Shown here: one piece after another, positions 35,512 to 43,999 of the stretch
Layout of the letters: each line of letters begins with the position of its first letter
How positions within the stretch are numbered: position 1 is the first letter of the stretch
Source: Psychrobacillus sp040274765
GTDB lineage: Bacteria; Bacillota; Bacilli; Bacillales_A; Planococcaceae
Assembly: GCA_040274765.1 (NCBI GenBank)
Contig: JBEMAY010000002.1
Coordinates: 17,099 to 81,098 of the forward strand
DNA length: 64,000 nucleotides
Reading direction: 5' to 3'
Position numbers and translations under genes: made by a program
Notes under the pieces: generated by a model
Told to the model about the DNA's origin: nothing
Database searches by the model: none
The model's input: only the letters and a program-made list of their open reading frames with translations

Positions 35512-37385
35512 AACGTCACCTCCTGCTCTCTATTTAGTTGAACCACTCTTACGTTATCCATCTCACCCATCCCCACAGGAATACTTTCTTTTTCTGTATA
35601 CATCCCATCTATTAATATTCTGTAACGATCCTCAATGAACTTTCTTCTTATTTTGTAAGTTCTCGTGAGCTCTCCTTCTTCAATTGAAAATGGTCTGTGT
35701 ATAAGAGTGAATTTTTCTACCCTTGCAAAGGAAGGGAAATCTTCCATTAGCAATGACACCTGTTTTTCCAAAAACTCTATTACTTTTGCGTTTCTCGCTA
35801 GATCGCCATAGTCTGTGTAAGCAATTCTTTGTTTATCTGCCCATCTCCCTATACTATTCCAGTTCATGTTAATCATCGCAGTAATATAGGGTTTATCTCG
35901 TCCAAAGCAAACTGCCTCCACAATATAAGGGCTTGACTTTAGTTTGTTTTCTATCAATCTTGGATAAATAACTTGGTTATTTTCGGAAACGATTATATCC
36001 TCTATTCGATCCAATACGTATAAATGACCATCGTCCTCCAGGTGACCGCAATCACCTAACGATATCCACCCATCCCTTCCTTGTGTACTCTCTCCATCTA
36101 CATACCTTGTAGAAACTGCTGAATTTTTAATATATACTGCACCATCCTCACCAATTTTAGCTTGCGTATTAGGTAATGCTTTTCCGGAACTCCCAGCTCT
36201 CACCTCTTTGTCTCTTTGCACAAACGCTATACCAGCCACCTCAGTCCCTCCGTAGGTTTGTTTTAGATTCACTCCAATACCGTGGTAAAAATAAAACGCT
36301 TCTGGATGCAAGGCCGCTCCTGCAACATACGCCCTTTTAACTCTAGCTAGCCCCAAATGATCGCGGATGGCACTAAAGACAATAATGTCTCCTAATAGAT
36401 ACATTGCTTTATCTACAAAATGAATTGGCTCATGGTTCAACTCTGCAAAGGCAACCTTGTCGCCATATTTCTTAAAGAAATGGTAAATGCCTTTTTTAAA
36501 TCTACTCGCCCCTTCTATTCTGCTTGTAAAGCTAGACATGATAGATTGATAGACTCTTGGTGGAGCTAACAAAGTATGGGGGCCAATTTCCCGCAAATCC
36601 CCTAAAACTGTATGGGCACGCTCTGGGAAGTTAACAACCACCCCTTTAATTAATGGAGTTACTATCCCTAAAATTTGTTCATGTATCCAAGCAAAAGGTA
36701 AAAAAGAAAAATAATCATCCTTCGTTTTAACATGATCAATTTTAAGCAGTCCTACCGCTGCATCAATAAGATTAGCGTGAGTTAGCAGGACACCCTTAGG
36801 AACCCCCGAGGTAGCTGCACTATAAGCGATAATTGCAGGATCATCCCCTTGAACATCTTCTGTTTGTTCAGCTGAAAATTTTCCCTTGTCACGCAACAAC
36901 AATATACCGTCTGTCAGCAGCTCATCCATGTGCACTAGTTTTGGATGCTTATATCCCCTCATCCCTTGCTTATCTAAAAAAATAATTTGCTCAATCAATG
37001 GTATTTGCTCTTCAATCTCCAACAGTTTGTCTACTTGCTCTCGGCCATCTACCACAACTATTCGAGCACGGCAGTCGTTTAGGTAAAATGTAATCTGTTC
37101 GGGTAATGATTCTGGATAAATTCCAACCGTTATCCCACCTAAACTTTGTGCAGCAAGTTGAGCGTAAACCCACTCTTGTCGATTGTCCGCTATTATAGCA
37201 AGTCTTTCTCCCTTAAAAAAATCAAAATATTCAGATAAAACAACAGATAGTTGGTTTACTTTTTTGCTATATTCCCCCCAAGTGACTTCATGCCAAATTC
37301 CCAGCTGTTTTTGCCTAAGAGCAACCTCTTGCTCATGATTAGCAGTTCTTTCCGCTAAAAGAGTGGGTAATGTTTTGTGTTCCAT
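35508..37385 (-). CDS. AMP-forming acyl-CoA synthetase (long-chain FadD/FAA-like)
   Basis: 625 residues. The AMP-binding motif reads YSAATSGVPKGVLLTHAN, followed by QTYGGTEVAG, then DGWISLGDCGHLEDDGHLYVLDR. The serine/threonine-rich P-loop form TSGT/S-G-x-PKG is close to normal (SAATSGVPKG). This group of large ligases is often placed inside Liv-type transporter operons, where it may activate the imported acid to its CoA ester and so trap it. It lies between livG and livH, 15 bases after the former and overlapping the latter. The substrate (branched, aromatic or alicyclic acid) is unknown. Confidence 0.9.
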   Translation of the reverse strand: MEHKTLPTLLAERTANHEQEVALRQKQLGIWHEVTWGEYSKKVNQLSVVLSEYFDFFKGERLAIIADNRQEWVYAQLAAQSLGGITVGIYPESLPEQITFYLNDCRARIVVVDGREQVDKLLEIEEQIPLIEQIIFLDKQGMRGYKHPKLVHMDELLTDGILLLRDKGKFSAEQTEDVQGDDPAIIAYSAATSGVPKGVLLTHANLIDAAVGLLKIDHVKTKDDYFSFLPFAWIHEQILGIVTPLIKGVVVNFPERAHTVLGDLREIGPHTLLAPPRVYQSIMSSFTSRIEGASRFKKGIYHFFKKYGDKVAFAELNHEPIHFVDKAMYLLGDIIVFSAIRDHLGLARVKRAYVAGAALHPEAFYFYHGIGVNLKQTYGGTEVAGIAFVQRDKEVRAGSSGKALPNTQAKIGEDGAVYIKNSAVSTRYVDGESTQGRDGWISLGDCGHLEDDGHLYVLDRIEDIIVSENNQVIYPRLIENKLKSSPYIVEAVCFGRDKPYITAMINMNWNSIGRWADKQRIAYTDYGDLARNAKVIEFLEKQVSLLMEDFPSFARVEKFTLIHRPFSIEEGELTRTYKIRRKFIEDRYRILIDGMYTEKESIPVGMGEMDNVRVVQLNREQEVTL

Positions 37386-37400
37386 CCTGATTTCCCCTTT

Positions 37401-38177
37401 CTAAATAACGGTTTCTTCCCCAATGTAGGCTTTAATAACAGTTGGATTTTCTTGAATTTCTCCTGGGGTTCCAAAACCAATAAGTCTTCCAAAATCTAGT
37501 ACAGCTATGTGATTCGATAGCTCCATAACAACCCCTAAATCATGCTCGATTAATACTACTGTCATATTCATCCTCTCATGCATCTCCAATATAAAATGAG
37601 ACATCTCATCTTTTTCCCCTTTGTTCATTCCAGCCATCGGTTCATCAAGTAGAATAAGATCCGGGTTTAATGCCAGTGCTCTCCCTACCTCCACCCTCTT
37701 CTGTAAACCGTAAGGCAACGTACCAACCGGAATATGTCTGATCTCTTGTAGCTCCAAAAATTCAATTACCTCTTCTACTTTATGTCTATGAGCAATTTCT
37801 TCTTTAGCAGCTTTCCCAACATACATCCCCCCGCTTATGGGACCAGAATTCATCAACGTATGTCTTCCAAGCTTTAAGTTGTCGAGTACAGACATATGGG
37901 CAAACAATGCTATATTTTGAAATGCACGAGCAATTCCTAACGCTGTTCGATTGTAGGGCTTCATGCTTATAATTTCTTGTCCTTTATACAAAATAGAACC
38001 ACTAGAGGGATGATAGAGACCACTGATACAATTCAACATACTAGTTTTTCCAGCTCCATTAGGACCTATTAGTGAAAAAATTTCCCCTTTGTTAATATGG
38101 TAGCTGACATCTTCTAGTGCTTTTACCCCTCCAAATTGTAAAGAGACATTTTTAATCTCTAATATAGGCTCCATCAT
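37401..38177 (-). CDS. livG: Liv-type ABC transporter ATPase (LivG-like)
   Basis: 258 residues. Walker A GPNGAGKTS, the LivG-type region RTALGIARAFQNIALF, Walker B LILLDEPMAGMN and the H-loop LIEHD are visible. The signature motif is PYGLQKRVEVGRAL, the usual LivG variation. It is the first gene of the operon livG - acyl-CoA ligase - livH - livM - binding protein - livF. A cre-like site lies about 20 bases upstream. Confidence 0.93.
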   Translation of the reverse strand: MMEPILEIKNVSLQFGGVKALEDVSYHINKGEIFSLIGPNGAGKTSMLNCISGLYHPSSGSILYKGQEIISMKPYNRTALGIARAFQNIALFAHMSVLDNLKLGRHTLMNSGPISGGMYVGKAAKEEIAHRHKVEEVIEFLELQEIRHIPVGTLPYGLQKRVEVGRALALNPDLILLDEPMAGMNKGEKDEMSHFILEMHERMNMTVVLIEHDLGVVMELSNHIAVLDFGRLIGFGTPGEIQENPTVIKAYIGEETVI

Positions 38178-38192
38178 GGATTCCCCCTTTTA

Positions 38193-38208
38193 TTTAAAGC
38201 GTTTACAT
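38193..38208. promoter_or_regulatory. cre-like site upstream of the liv-type operon
   Basis: TTTAAAGCGTTTACAT; read on the minus strand, ATGTAAACGCTTTAA matches WTGNAANCGNWNNCW at every fixed position but one. It lies just before the ribosome site of livG, where binding of CcpA would block transcription. Catabolite repression of the operon is inferred. Confidence 0.45.
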
Positions 38209-38352
38209 ATAAGCTTTTGTTGAATATTACTTTACATTCAATAACTTTGTCAATGAGTTTTATGCGACTTTTTTCCTAATATTTTGTCGGTAAATGTATG
38301 ATATTGTTGAAACAAAAACGTCCTAGTTAATTCCTTTTCTCATATCAAAAAG

Positions 38353-38386
38353 AAAACCTTCTATAGATAGCTCCATAGAAGGTTTT
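38353..38386 (-). terminator. Terminator of nupC
   Basis: AAAACCTTCTAT (38353-38364) pairs with ATAGAAGGTTTT (38375-38386). On the minus strand the stem is followed by CTTTTTG. It lies about 140 bases after the nupC stop. Confidence 0.85.
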
Positions 38387-38528
38387 AGTAAATTCATTAT
38401 TCGACATATAATTTTTATTTAAATCATTTTTATAACCGAACACTTTCAGCCGGCTGTCCTCTGTCGGATGAGTTATTAAGTAATCTGCTCCGTTTAATAA
38501 TGGTGCAACCTCGATTTTATTTCTCTTC

Positions 38529-39740
38529 TTACAAAAACATTCCTGCTATTGCAGCACTTAGTAAGGATGCAAGTGCCCCAGCAATTACAGCCTTAAATCC
38601 TAATCGCGCAATGTCAGGTCTACGATTTGGAGCTAGGGATCCTAGTCCACCTAACAATATTGCCATTGAGCTTAAATTTGCAAAACCACATAATGCAAAG
38701 CTCACGACAAGATTGGTTTTAGCAGAAAGGTTCCCCATATCATCTGTAAAAGCCTTATAAGCAACAAATTCATTCAAAACTAGCTTTTGACCAATGAAGG
38801 ATCCCGCCGCTACTGCTTCTGACCAAGGTACTCCTATTGCAAAAGCCAATGGAGAGAATATGAAGCCTAATATTCCTTCTATCGTTATCTCACCATAGCC
38901 AAAGAGCCCTCCAATCCCTCCAATCAAACCATTCAAAAGAGCAATTAAGGCGATGAATGCCAATAACATAGCTCCTACATTTACTGCAAGCTTCATCCCG
39001 TCTGCGGCACCTCTTGCAGCAGCATCAATTACATTGACGTTTGAATCATCTTTTTCCATCTTGAAATCGGTGTCTTCCACAGTTTCCGTCTCAGGAAACA
39101 TTAGCTTAGCCATGATCAAACCTGCTGGCGCAGCCATGAAGCTAGCGGCAAGTAAATATTCCAGTGGCACCCCTAACAAAGAATATCCTACTAAAATGGA
39201 TCCTGAAACCGATGCAAGTCCACCTGTCATTACAGCAAAAAGCTCTGAGTTAGTCATCTTTGCAATGAAAGGGCGAACAACTAGAGGAGCCTCTGTTTGT
39301 CCCACAAAAATGTTTGCTGCAGCAGATACGGATTCTGCCCTACTAGTTCCTAAAAGCTTGGAAAGTCCTCCTCCAATAATCTTTATAAAGAATTGCATGA
39401 TGCCCAAATAATACAAAACTGAAATTAAAGCTGAGAAGAAAATGATGATAGTTAACACCTGTATAACAAAGATACTCCCAAACTCATCCACATCAGATAA
39501 TGAGCCAAATAAGAAAGATATCCCCTCATTGGCATACCCAGTTAAATTTTGAACTCCTTCGGAAAGCCCTAGTAATGCCCACCGTCCCACATCCCACTTC
39601 AATACCATAAATGCAAATGCAATCTGTATAGCTAAACCAATCAGTATGGTTCGTAAATTTATCGACTTTTTAGCATTGGAAAGGAGAAAAGCAATCCCTA
39701 TAACAACAAAAACTCCACCTATTCCCCATAATATATTCAT
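38529..39740 (-). CDS. nupC: Concentrative nucleoside transporter (NupC family)
   Basis: 403 residues with about ten hydrophobic segments. The family core GQTEAPLVVRPFIAKMTNSELFAVMTGGLASVSGS is present, as is FALCGFANLSSMAILLGGLG near the C-terminus. These transporters bring nucleosides in with protons or sodium. The gene stands alone, with a terminator after it and a roughly 290-base gap before it that includes the hairpin after ykuI. Confidence 0.95.
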   Translation of the reverse strand: MNILWGIGGVFVVIGIAFLLSNAKKSINLRTILIGLAIQIAFAFMVLKWDVGRWALLGLSEGVQNLTGYANEGISFLFGSLSDVDEFGSIFVIQVLTIIIFFSALISVLYYLGIMQFFIKIIGGGLSKLLGTSRAESVSAAANIFVGQTEAPLVVRPFIAKMTNSELFAVMTGGLASVSGSILVGYSLLGVPLEYLLAASFMAAPAGLIMAKLMFPETETVEDTDFKMEKDDSNVNVIDAAARGAADGMKLAVNVGAMLLAFIALIALLNGLIGGIGGLFGYGEITIEGILGFIFSPLAFAIGVPWSEAVAAGSFIGQKLVLNEFVAYKAFTDDMGNLSAKTNLVVSFALCGFANLSSMAILLGGLGSLAPNRRPDIARLGFKAVIAGALASLLSAAIAGMFL

Positions 39741-39935
39741 TAAAGCACCTTCTTTTTTAGTGTATGGTAAACAACAATAAAGAGAGAGTAAATTTCAGAC
39801 ACCTGCTTTAATAACAAGTTATTGTTTTTACTTGTAGTCTCCTAATTGCCTCCATATTATATCTTTACCTATTCCCTATATTCTTCTCAGGAAACGAAAA
39901 GTTTTAATCATTCTAATTAGATCTGGTGCAACTAA

Positions 39936-39972
39936 AAAAATCGAAATCTCTTTTGGAGATTTCGATTTTTTG
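39936..39972. terminator. Bidirectional terminator downstream of the ykuI-like gene
   Basis: AAAAATCGAAATCTC (39936-39950) pairs perfectly with GAGATTTCGATTTTT (39956-39970) across a five-base loop, with A- and T-runs on either side. Confidence 0.9.
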
Positions 39973-40030
39973 GTTTATTCTATTCTCTAACACATTTAGC
40001 TACATTATTATTGAAAGAAAAGTGGCGCGT

Positions 40031-41236
40031 TCATCTGAAGATATTCTTTTTAAATAAATAGTCATAGGAGATATCGATAAACATATATTCACTTTCATTA
40101 ATCGGTACAGAGAAGGTTCTTATCATGTCTCCCGTTTCAATATCACTATACATATCGGAAAATACACCACTTTGATCATTTCTCATTTTGATAATGGTTT
40201 TTAGGAAATATGGGCGCCAGCTCCAGTTTTTATTAATAGCATCTTCTTGAATCTCCCAATTTGAATCGATTCGAACAATATTGGGCGAGGTCTGGAAGCC
40301 TTCCTCGTCACAGATATACAGACGGAACGCGTATTCACTCAGATCTTCCGCAAGCTTCAATAACTCTCCCACATCATCATGAGATGATTTAATCACGTGG
40401 ACTTTTTTCTCAAGATTTACTTGTAGTTCCTTCAATGCCTTGTAATTCTCTTCTAATATACGTTTTTCTGTTGCAATGAATTGGCGGCATCTATCCTTAA
40501 AGCTTTTCTTTAGTTGATTTCGCGGGATTAAACCAGTACCTTCTTCAGCTAAATATTTTCCTTGATAGTATCGACCACTGTTTTTCCAAGCAAATTGAAG
40601 CTGGTGAACTGTATCAATACCTTCAAAAAGCATGTTCGCTCCAATTTTACGCGCCGATGAACTAAGCGACGTAAAAAGATCATTTTGAGCTCCCCAAGAT
40701 TCATAGCTTAACTGCTCGATATTTACCTTAAGGATATTAGGTGCTAGCATTTGAATATAATCGAGATGACTTTCAGATCCTAGTTGGTTAATCGCTATTT
40801 TTATGCCATAGGTTTTAAAGTAGCGTATGATGTTATTTAATTGGTGAAAATCACCTTTAAAGTTATGTTCCGAAATTACTATAACAATTCGAGAAAGCTC
40901 TTCCTCGGGAATAAATTCCTTTATAATGTCAAAAAAACCTTCACCATAATCCAGCACGAGCAAATTAGCATTGCAGGGAAGATATATATCAAAGTTTTTT
41001 GGTTGCTCTATAAGCTGCCCCAAGGCAATTTTTATAATTTTTTGTTCAACCTCTACTCTGTATTCCTCTGGTATCTCTTCATCATAAGCAAACGCACTTA
41101 AGTTTATAAGCCAATCATCATGCAGTAATTTTCCAGAAACCTCATAGGCGACGACAATATGCTCGTCTGCACTAAAAATAGGTTGAAAATATACTTGCAA
41201 GTTATCTAAGTTCGTTAGAATATCGATTGCATCCAT
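40031..41236 (-). CDS. ykuI: YkuI-like degenerate EAL protein with C-terminal sensor domain
   Basis: 401 residues, collinear with B. subtilis YkuI (about 407): an EAL domain (about 1-245), a helical linker and a PAS-like YkuI_C domain (about 285-401; NWSWRPYFLKTIIKMRN and FSDMYSDIETGDMIRTFS are nearly YkuI's). The EAL glutamate survives in YEVSGKL, the asparagine in CNANLL, and the glutamate in ISEHN. The aspartate pair that binds catalytic metal (DDFG in active enzymes, DN in YkuI) is NQ here (KIAINQLG), and the next aspartate (LKID) is asparagine (LKVN). A c-di-GMP receptor without hydrolase activity is therefore likely. It is monocistronic. Confidence 0.88.
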   Translation of the reverse strand: MDAIDILTNLDNLQVYFQPIFSADEHIVVAYEVSGKLLHDDWLINLSAFAYDEEIPEEYRVEVEQKIIKIALGQLIEQPKNFDIYLPCNANLLVLDYGEGFFDIIKEFIPEEELSRIVIVISEHNFKGDFHQLNNIIRYFKTYGIKIAINQLGSESHLDYIQMLAPNILKVNIEQLSYESWGAQNDLFTSLSSSARKIGANMLFEGIDTVHQLQFAWKNSGRYYQGKYLAEEGTGLIPRNQLKKSFKDRCRQFIATEKRILEENYKALKELQVNLEKKVHVIKSSHDDVGELLKLAEDLSEYAFRLYICDEEGFQTSPNIVRIDSNWEIQEDAINKNWSWRPYFLKTIIKMRNDQSGVFSDMYSDIETGDMIRTFSVPINESEYMFIDISYDYLFKKNIFR

Positions 41237-41331
41237 CCTGAACCCTCCTTACCTTTATATACATGATAAGTTGTAAAAAGGTAATATGCAAATGGATATT
41301 TCGTATTTTTATACATAAAATTAATTATTTA

Positions 41332-41994
41332 TTAATATTGAAACTTAACTGTGACTCTAGCTATTATTGTAATTACACCTTGTTCAATGGGGGTCGCTCC
41401 TGTTGAGGATTCCAATAACATCGCTCTATATGGTACTATTGGACTTCCTTCTTTATCTTCCACTATCTCTATTGCTTGGGGAGAAACTGACAGTCTCATC
41501 GTTTCCGCTATTGTTTTTGACTTTAATTGTGCATTCGCTAAAGCTTTACTAAGAGCTCTTTGATAATAGACCTCTTCATCGTCTAAACGAAATTCAATAG
41601 AAGATATTCGATTGGCCCCATTCGCCACTGCTGTATCAATTACTTTTCCCACCATGCTGATATCAGGTACCTTTACCGAGATGGCATTCGTCACTTCATA
41701 ACCTCTAAAGACCTGTTTGCCATCCACATAGTCGTAGCGTGGAAAAATGTTATATGCAGCTGTTTGTATATTTTCTCTTGGTATATCTAGCCCTATTATA
41801 GATTGAATGACCTGATTCATAATTGCTGCATTTCTTCGCTGGGCTTCCTCCACCTCGCTACCGTCCGTGGTAACTTCGATTTGTAACAACGCATAATTCG
41901 GTGGAACTGTAGTTGAGCCTTCTCCATTAACAGTGATCGTCCGAATGAGAGGACAAGGATGTAACGCATTTAAATACATAAGATCCCCTTCCAT
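41332..41994 (-). CDS. SIMPL (DUF541) domain protein
   Basis: 220 residues. ITVNGEGSTTVPPNYALLQIEVTTDG followed by the repeating beta-alpha pattern QSIIGLDIPRENIQTAAYNIFPRYDY is characteristic of SIMPL/DUF541 proteins. No clear signal peptide is present, although many relatives are exported. The function is unknown in most members; some relate to oxidative stress or outer-envelope assembly. It stands apart from its neighbours, about 60 bases downstream of the hydrolase gene. Confidence 0.85.
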   Translation of the reverse strand: MEGDLMYLNALHPCPLIRTITVNGEGSTTVPPNYALLQIEVTTDGSEVEEAQRRNAAIMNQVIQSIIGLDIPRENIQTAAYNIFPRYDYVDGKQVFRGYEVTNAISVKVPDISMVGKVIDTAVANGANRISSIEFRLDDEEVYYQRALSKALANAQLKSKTIAETMRLSVSPQAIEIVEDKEGSPIVPYRAMLLESSTGATPIEQGVITIIARVTVKFQY

Positions 41995-42051
41995 ATTGCA
42001 TATATAGATAGCATATGCTTGCCGGCCAAAAAACTTGTTTAAAATAATAAT

Positions 42052-42765
42052 TTAGGTATGAGAGCTGTCCAAAAATGTTTTTACTATATTGGTGTAAATA
42101 GCAGGCTGATCTTCATGTACTAAATGTCCTGCAAAAGGTACAACTGCAACGTGAATATGCTTGTTTTCTTTCGGATAAATGGTTGCCCCTACAGTTTCAT
42201 GGGCATTCGCTTCCCCTACTATGTAAAGAACAGGGAACTGAAAACGATACATAGCTAGCATCCCTTCAAATGGATACCAATCTTCTTTTTCACCTATATA
42301 AATAAATTTTTTCCAGTCAGATGAATGTAATGTATTAAAATAATTTGTGAACTCCTCGTTTGCTAGAAGCTGCTCCTGAACTTTTACATCATGCACATGT
42401 AACTCTAGCCAATTGACCGGTTTAACTGGCATGATACCCGAAACAGTAATCGTTTGAATCCTCTCCGGAAAAAGTCTTGCAAAGTGTACAGCCACAATTG
42501 CGCCTAGTGAACACCCTACCAAATGAACTTTTTCTAGTTCGTAATGGTTGATAGTTTCCAATAAGTCCTGGGCAGAATCCAAAAAGAAATTTTCAATGTC
42601 ATTGGAAGCCGAATGACCGTGCGCCCTTAAATCTGGGGCAAACACTCGATAGCTGTCTTTGAAAAAATCCTGCTGATATTGAAAATCTGTGTTTCCAGTT
42701 TGTAAGCCTGTATGCAAAAATAAGAGTGGCTCACCGTTCCCCTGAATAGATGTGTGTAAAATCAT
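42052..42765 (-). CDS. Alpha/beta hydrolase
   Basis: 237 residues. The nucleophile lies in LVGCSLGAIVA, with an oxyanion loop at LHTGLQTGN and the histidine in FAGHLVHED. The fold is the small-molecule esterase/haloperoxidase type, substrate unknown. Its ATG overlaps the histidine phosphatase stop by four bases, so the two are translated together. The two may act on a common metabolite, but this is only suggested by position. Confidence 0.87.
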   Translation of the reverse strand: MILHTSIQGNGEPLLFLHTGLQTGNTDFQYQQDFFKDSYRVFAPDLRAHGHSASNDIENFFLDSAQDLLETINHYELEKVHLVGCSLGAIVAVHFARLFPERIQTITVSGIMPVKPVNWLELHVHDVKVQEQLLANEEFTNYFNTLHSSDWKKFIYIGEKEDWYPFEGMLAMYRFQFPVLYIVGEANAHETVGATIYPKENKHIHVAVVPFAGHLVHEDQPAIYTNIVKTFLDSSHT

Positions 42766-43382
42766 TTAATCACCTCTTTTTCATCATTGATATGATCAAG
42801 TCTATTCAAAAAATTTATGATACGCTTATCCTTTTTTATAGATAGTAAATGAATTCCAGTGTCTCCCGTAGTGAAAATATAGTCACTTGTAACTGGTAAT
42901 TGAAGAAATGCCTTGATAAGATTGGAGATCATACCACCGTGTGACACAATAGCTACTCTTTGATAATCCTTGTATTCTTCTATAATTTTGTGAAGTATGT
43001 ATTCCGCTCTGTAACGAAACTCTAGCTCTGATTCTCCAGCTTCAATGGGTAAATAGATTGGTCGCCCTTGTTCAGGTAGTGGGTACTTTATAGCTGCCTC
43101 CCCTCTGGGAAGACCCGCAAGCACTCCGTTATTAAATTCCATTAAATCGGGTTCCTCATAAAACTCACAACCGATCATGCTATGAAGGATAGTAGCAGTA
43201 CTCATGGCACGACTAAGGGTACTAGACAATATGACGTTTGGTGGAAAGTGAATATTCACGTAAGCAGCCATCTTACGCGCTTGTACTATTCCTAACTCTG
43301 TTAAAGGAAAGTTTGCTCGACCTTCATGAACGCCTAACAAGTCTGCTTCTGATTCTCCATGTCTAATGATTAATAGTTCCAT
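42762..43382 (-). CDS. Histidine phosphatase family protein
   Basis: 206 residues. LLIIRHGESEADLLG contains the phosphohistidine motif RHG, SSTLSRAMSTA the second arginine region, EEPDLMEFNNGVLAG the acid, and VAIVSHGGMI the second catalytic histidine, all in the order of PhoE/GpmB-like phosphatases. The substrate is unknown. It is the first gene of a two-gene unit with the alpha/beta hydrolase. Confidence 0.9.
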   Translation of the reverse strand: MELLIIRHGESEADLLGVHEGRANFPLTELGIVQARKMAAYVNIHFPPNVILSSTLSRAMSTATILHSMIGCEFYEEPDLMEFNNGVLAGLPRGEAAIKYPLPEQGRPIYLPIEAGESELEFRYRAEYILHKIIEEYKDYQRVAIVSHGGMISNLIKAFLQLPVTSDYIFTTGDTGIHLLSIKKDKRIINFLNRLDHINDEKEVIK

Positions 43383-43546
43383 TCAACTCACTCCAATTAC
43401 TGGTAACTTTTACATAAAATTATACCCGAACAGGGAGCTACGATGTATGAATATTAATCCTTTTTAGCTAAAGTTTTTAATCATGAGGCATAGAATGTTT
43501 ATTTTGATTTATTTTCGGGGAAATTCTAAGCAAGGAGGCGATCGAT

Positions 43547-43912
43547 ATGCCGTGGAGTAAAAACGATTATCCAGCTTCGATGAAGAATCTCGAGCCACAC
43601 GTACGTGAAAAGGCGATTGAGATTGCTAATGCTTTATTAAGAGACAATACAGATGAAGGTAGGGCAATAGCAATTGCCACTGCACAAGCCCGAGAAGCTG
43701 TTAACGGAGATAGCAGTAATCGACCGAGGTATGAAGTAAAGGCTCGGGAAAACGACTGGGTGCTACTTAAAGAGGATGGACAACGAGCTATTTTCTCTGA
43801 GGAAACCAAGGCTACTTTATTAGAAAAGGCAAAGCCATACGTTAATGACCATAATGGAATTCTTTCTATTTATCAGGAAGATGGAGATTTAGATAGTACC
43901 TTATATGAATAG
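43547..43912 (+). CDS. ydaT: YdaT-like DUF2188 protein
   Basis: 121 residues. The N-terminus MPWSKNDYPASMKNLEPHVREKAIEIANALL is the ChaB-like region found in B. subtilis YdaT, and the C-terminal half (RYEVKARENDWVLLKEDGQRAIFSEETKATLLEKA) is a DUF2188 domain. Genes of this kind are often part of the general stress response, but no SigB promoter could be confirmed by eye. The ribosome site AAGGAGGCGAT is very strong. A bidirectional terminator follows. Confidence 0.85.
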   Translation: MPWSKNDYPASMKNLEPHVREKAIEIANALLRDNTDEGRAIAIATAQAREAVNGDSSNRPRYEVKARENDWVLLKEDGQRAIFSEETKATLLEKAKPYVNDHNGILSIYQEDGDLDSTLYE

Positions 43913-43922
43913 GAAGAAAAAC

Positions 43923-43957
43923 AAAAAGAACTTCAAATGCTGATTGAAGTTCTTTTT
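43923..43957. terminator. Bidirectional terminator, ydaT-like / TRAP operon
   Basis: AAAAAGAACTTCAA (43923-43936) pairs perfectly with TTGAAGTTCTTTTT (43944-43957). It ends the rightward ydaT-like gene and, on the other strand, the TRAP operon. Confidence 0.9.
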
Positions 43958-43999
43958 GAGTTTCTCTCATATAGTTACATCCATATGATCCAAGTTCCG

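Noticed and set aside
38953..39411. 152-residue frame antisense to nupC
   Set aside because: It is a shadow of a hydrophobic coding region; the reverse frame of repeated Ala/Gly/Ile codons stays open by composition.
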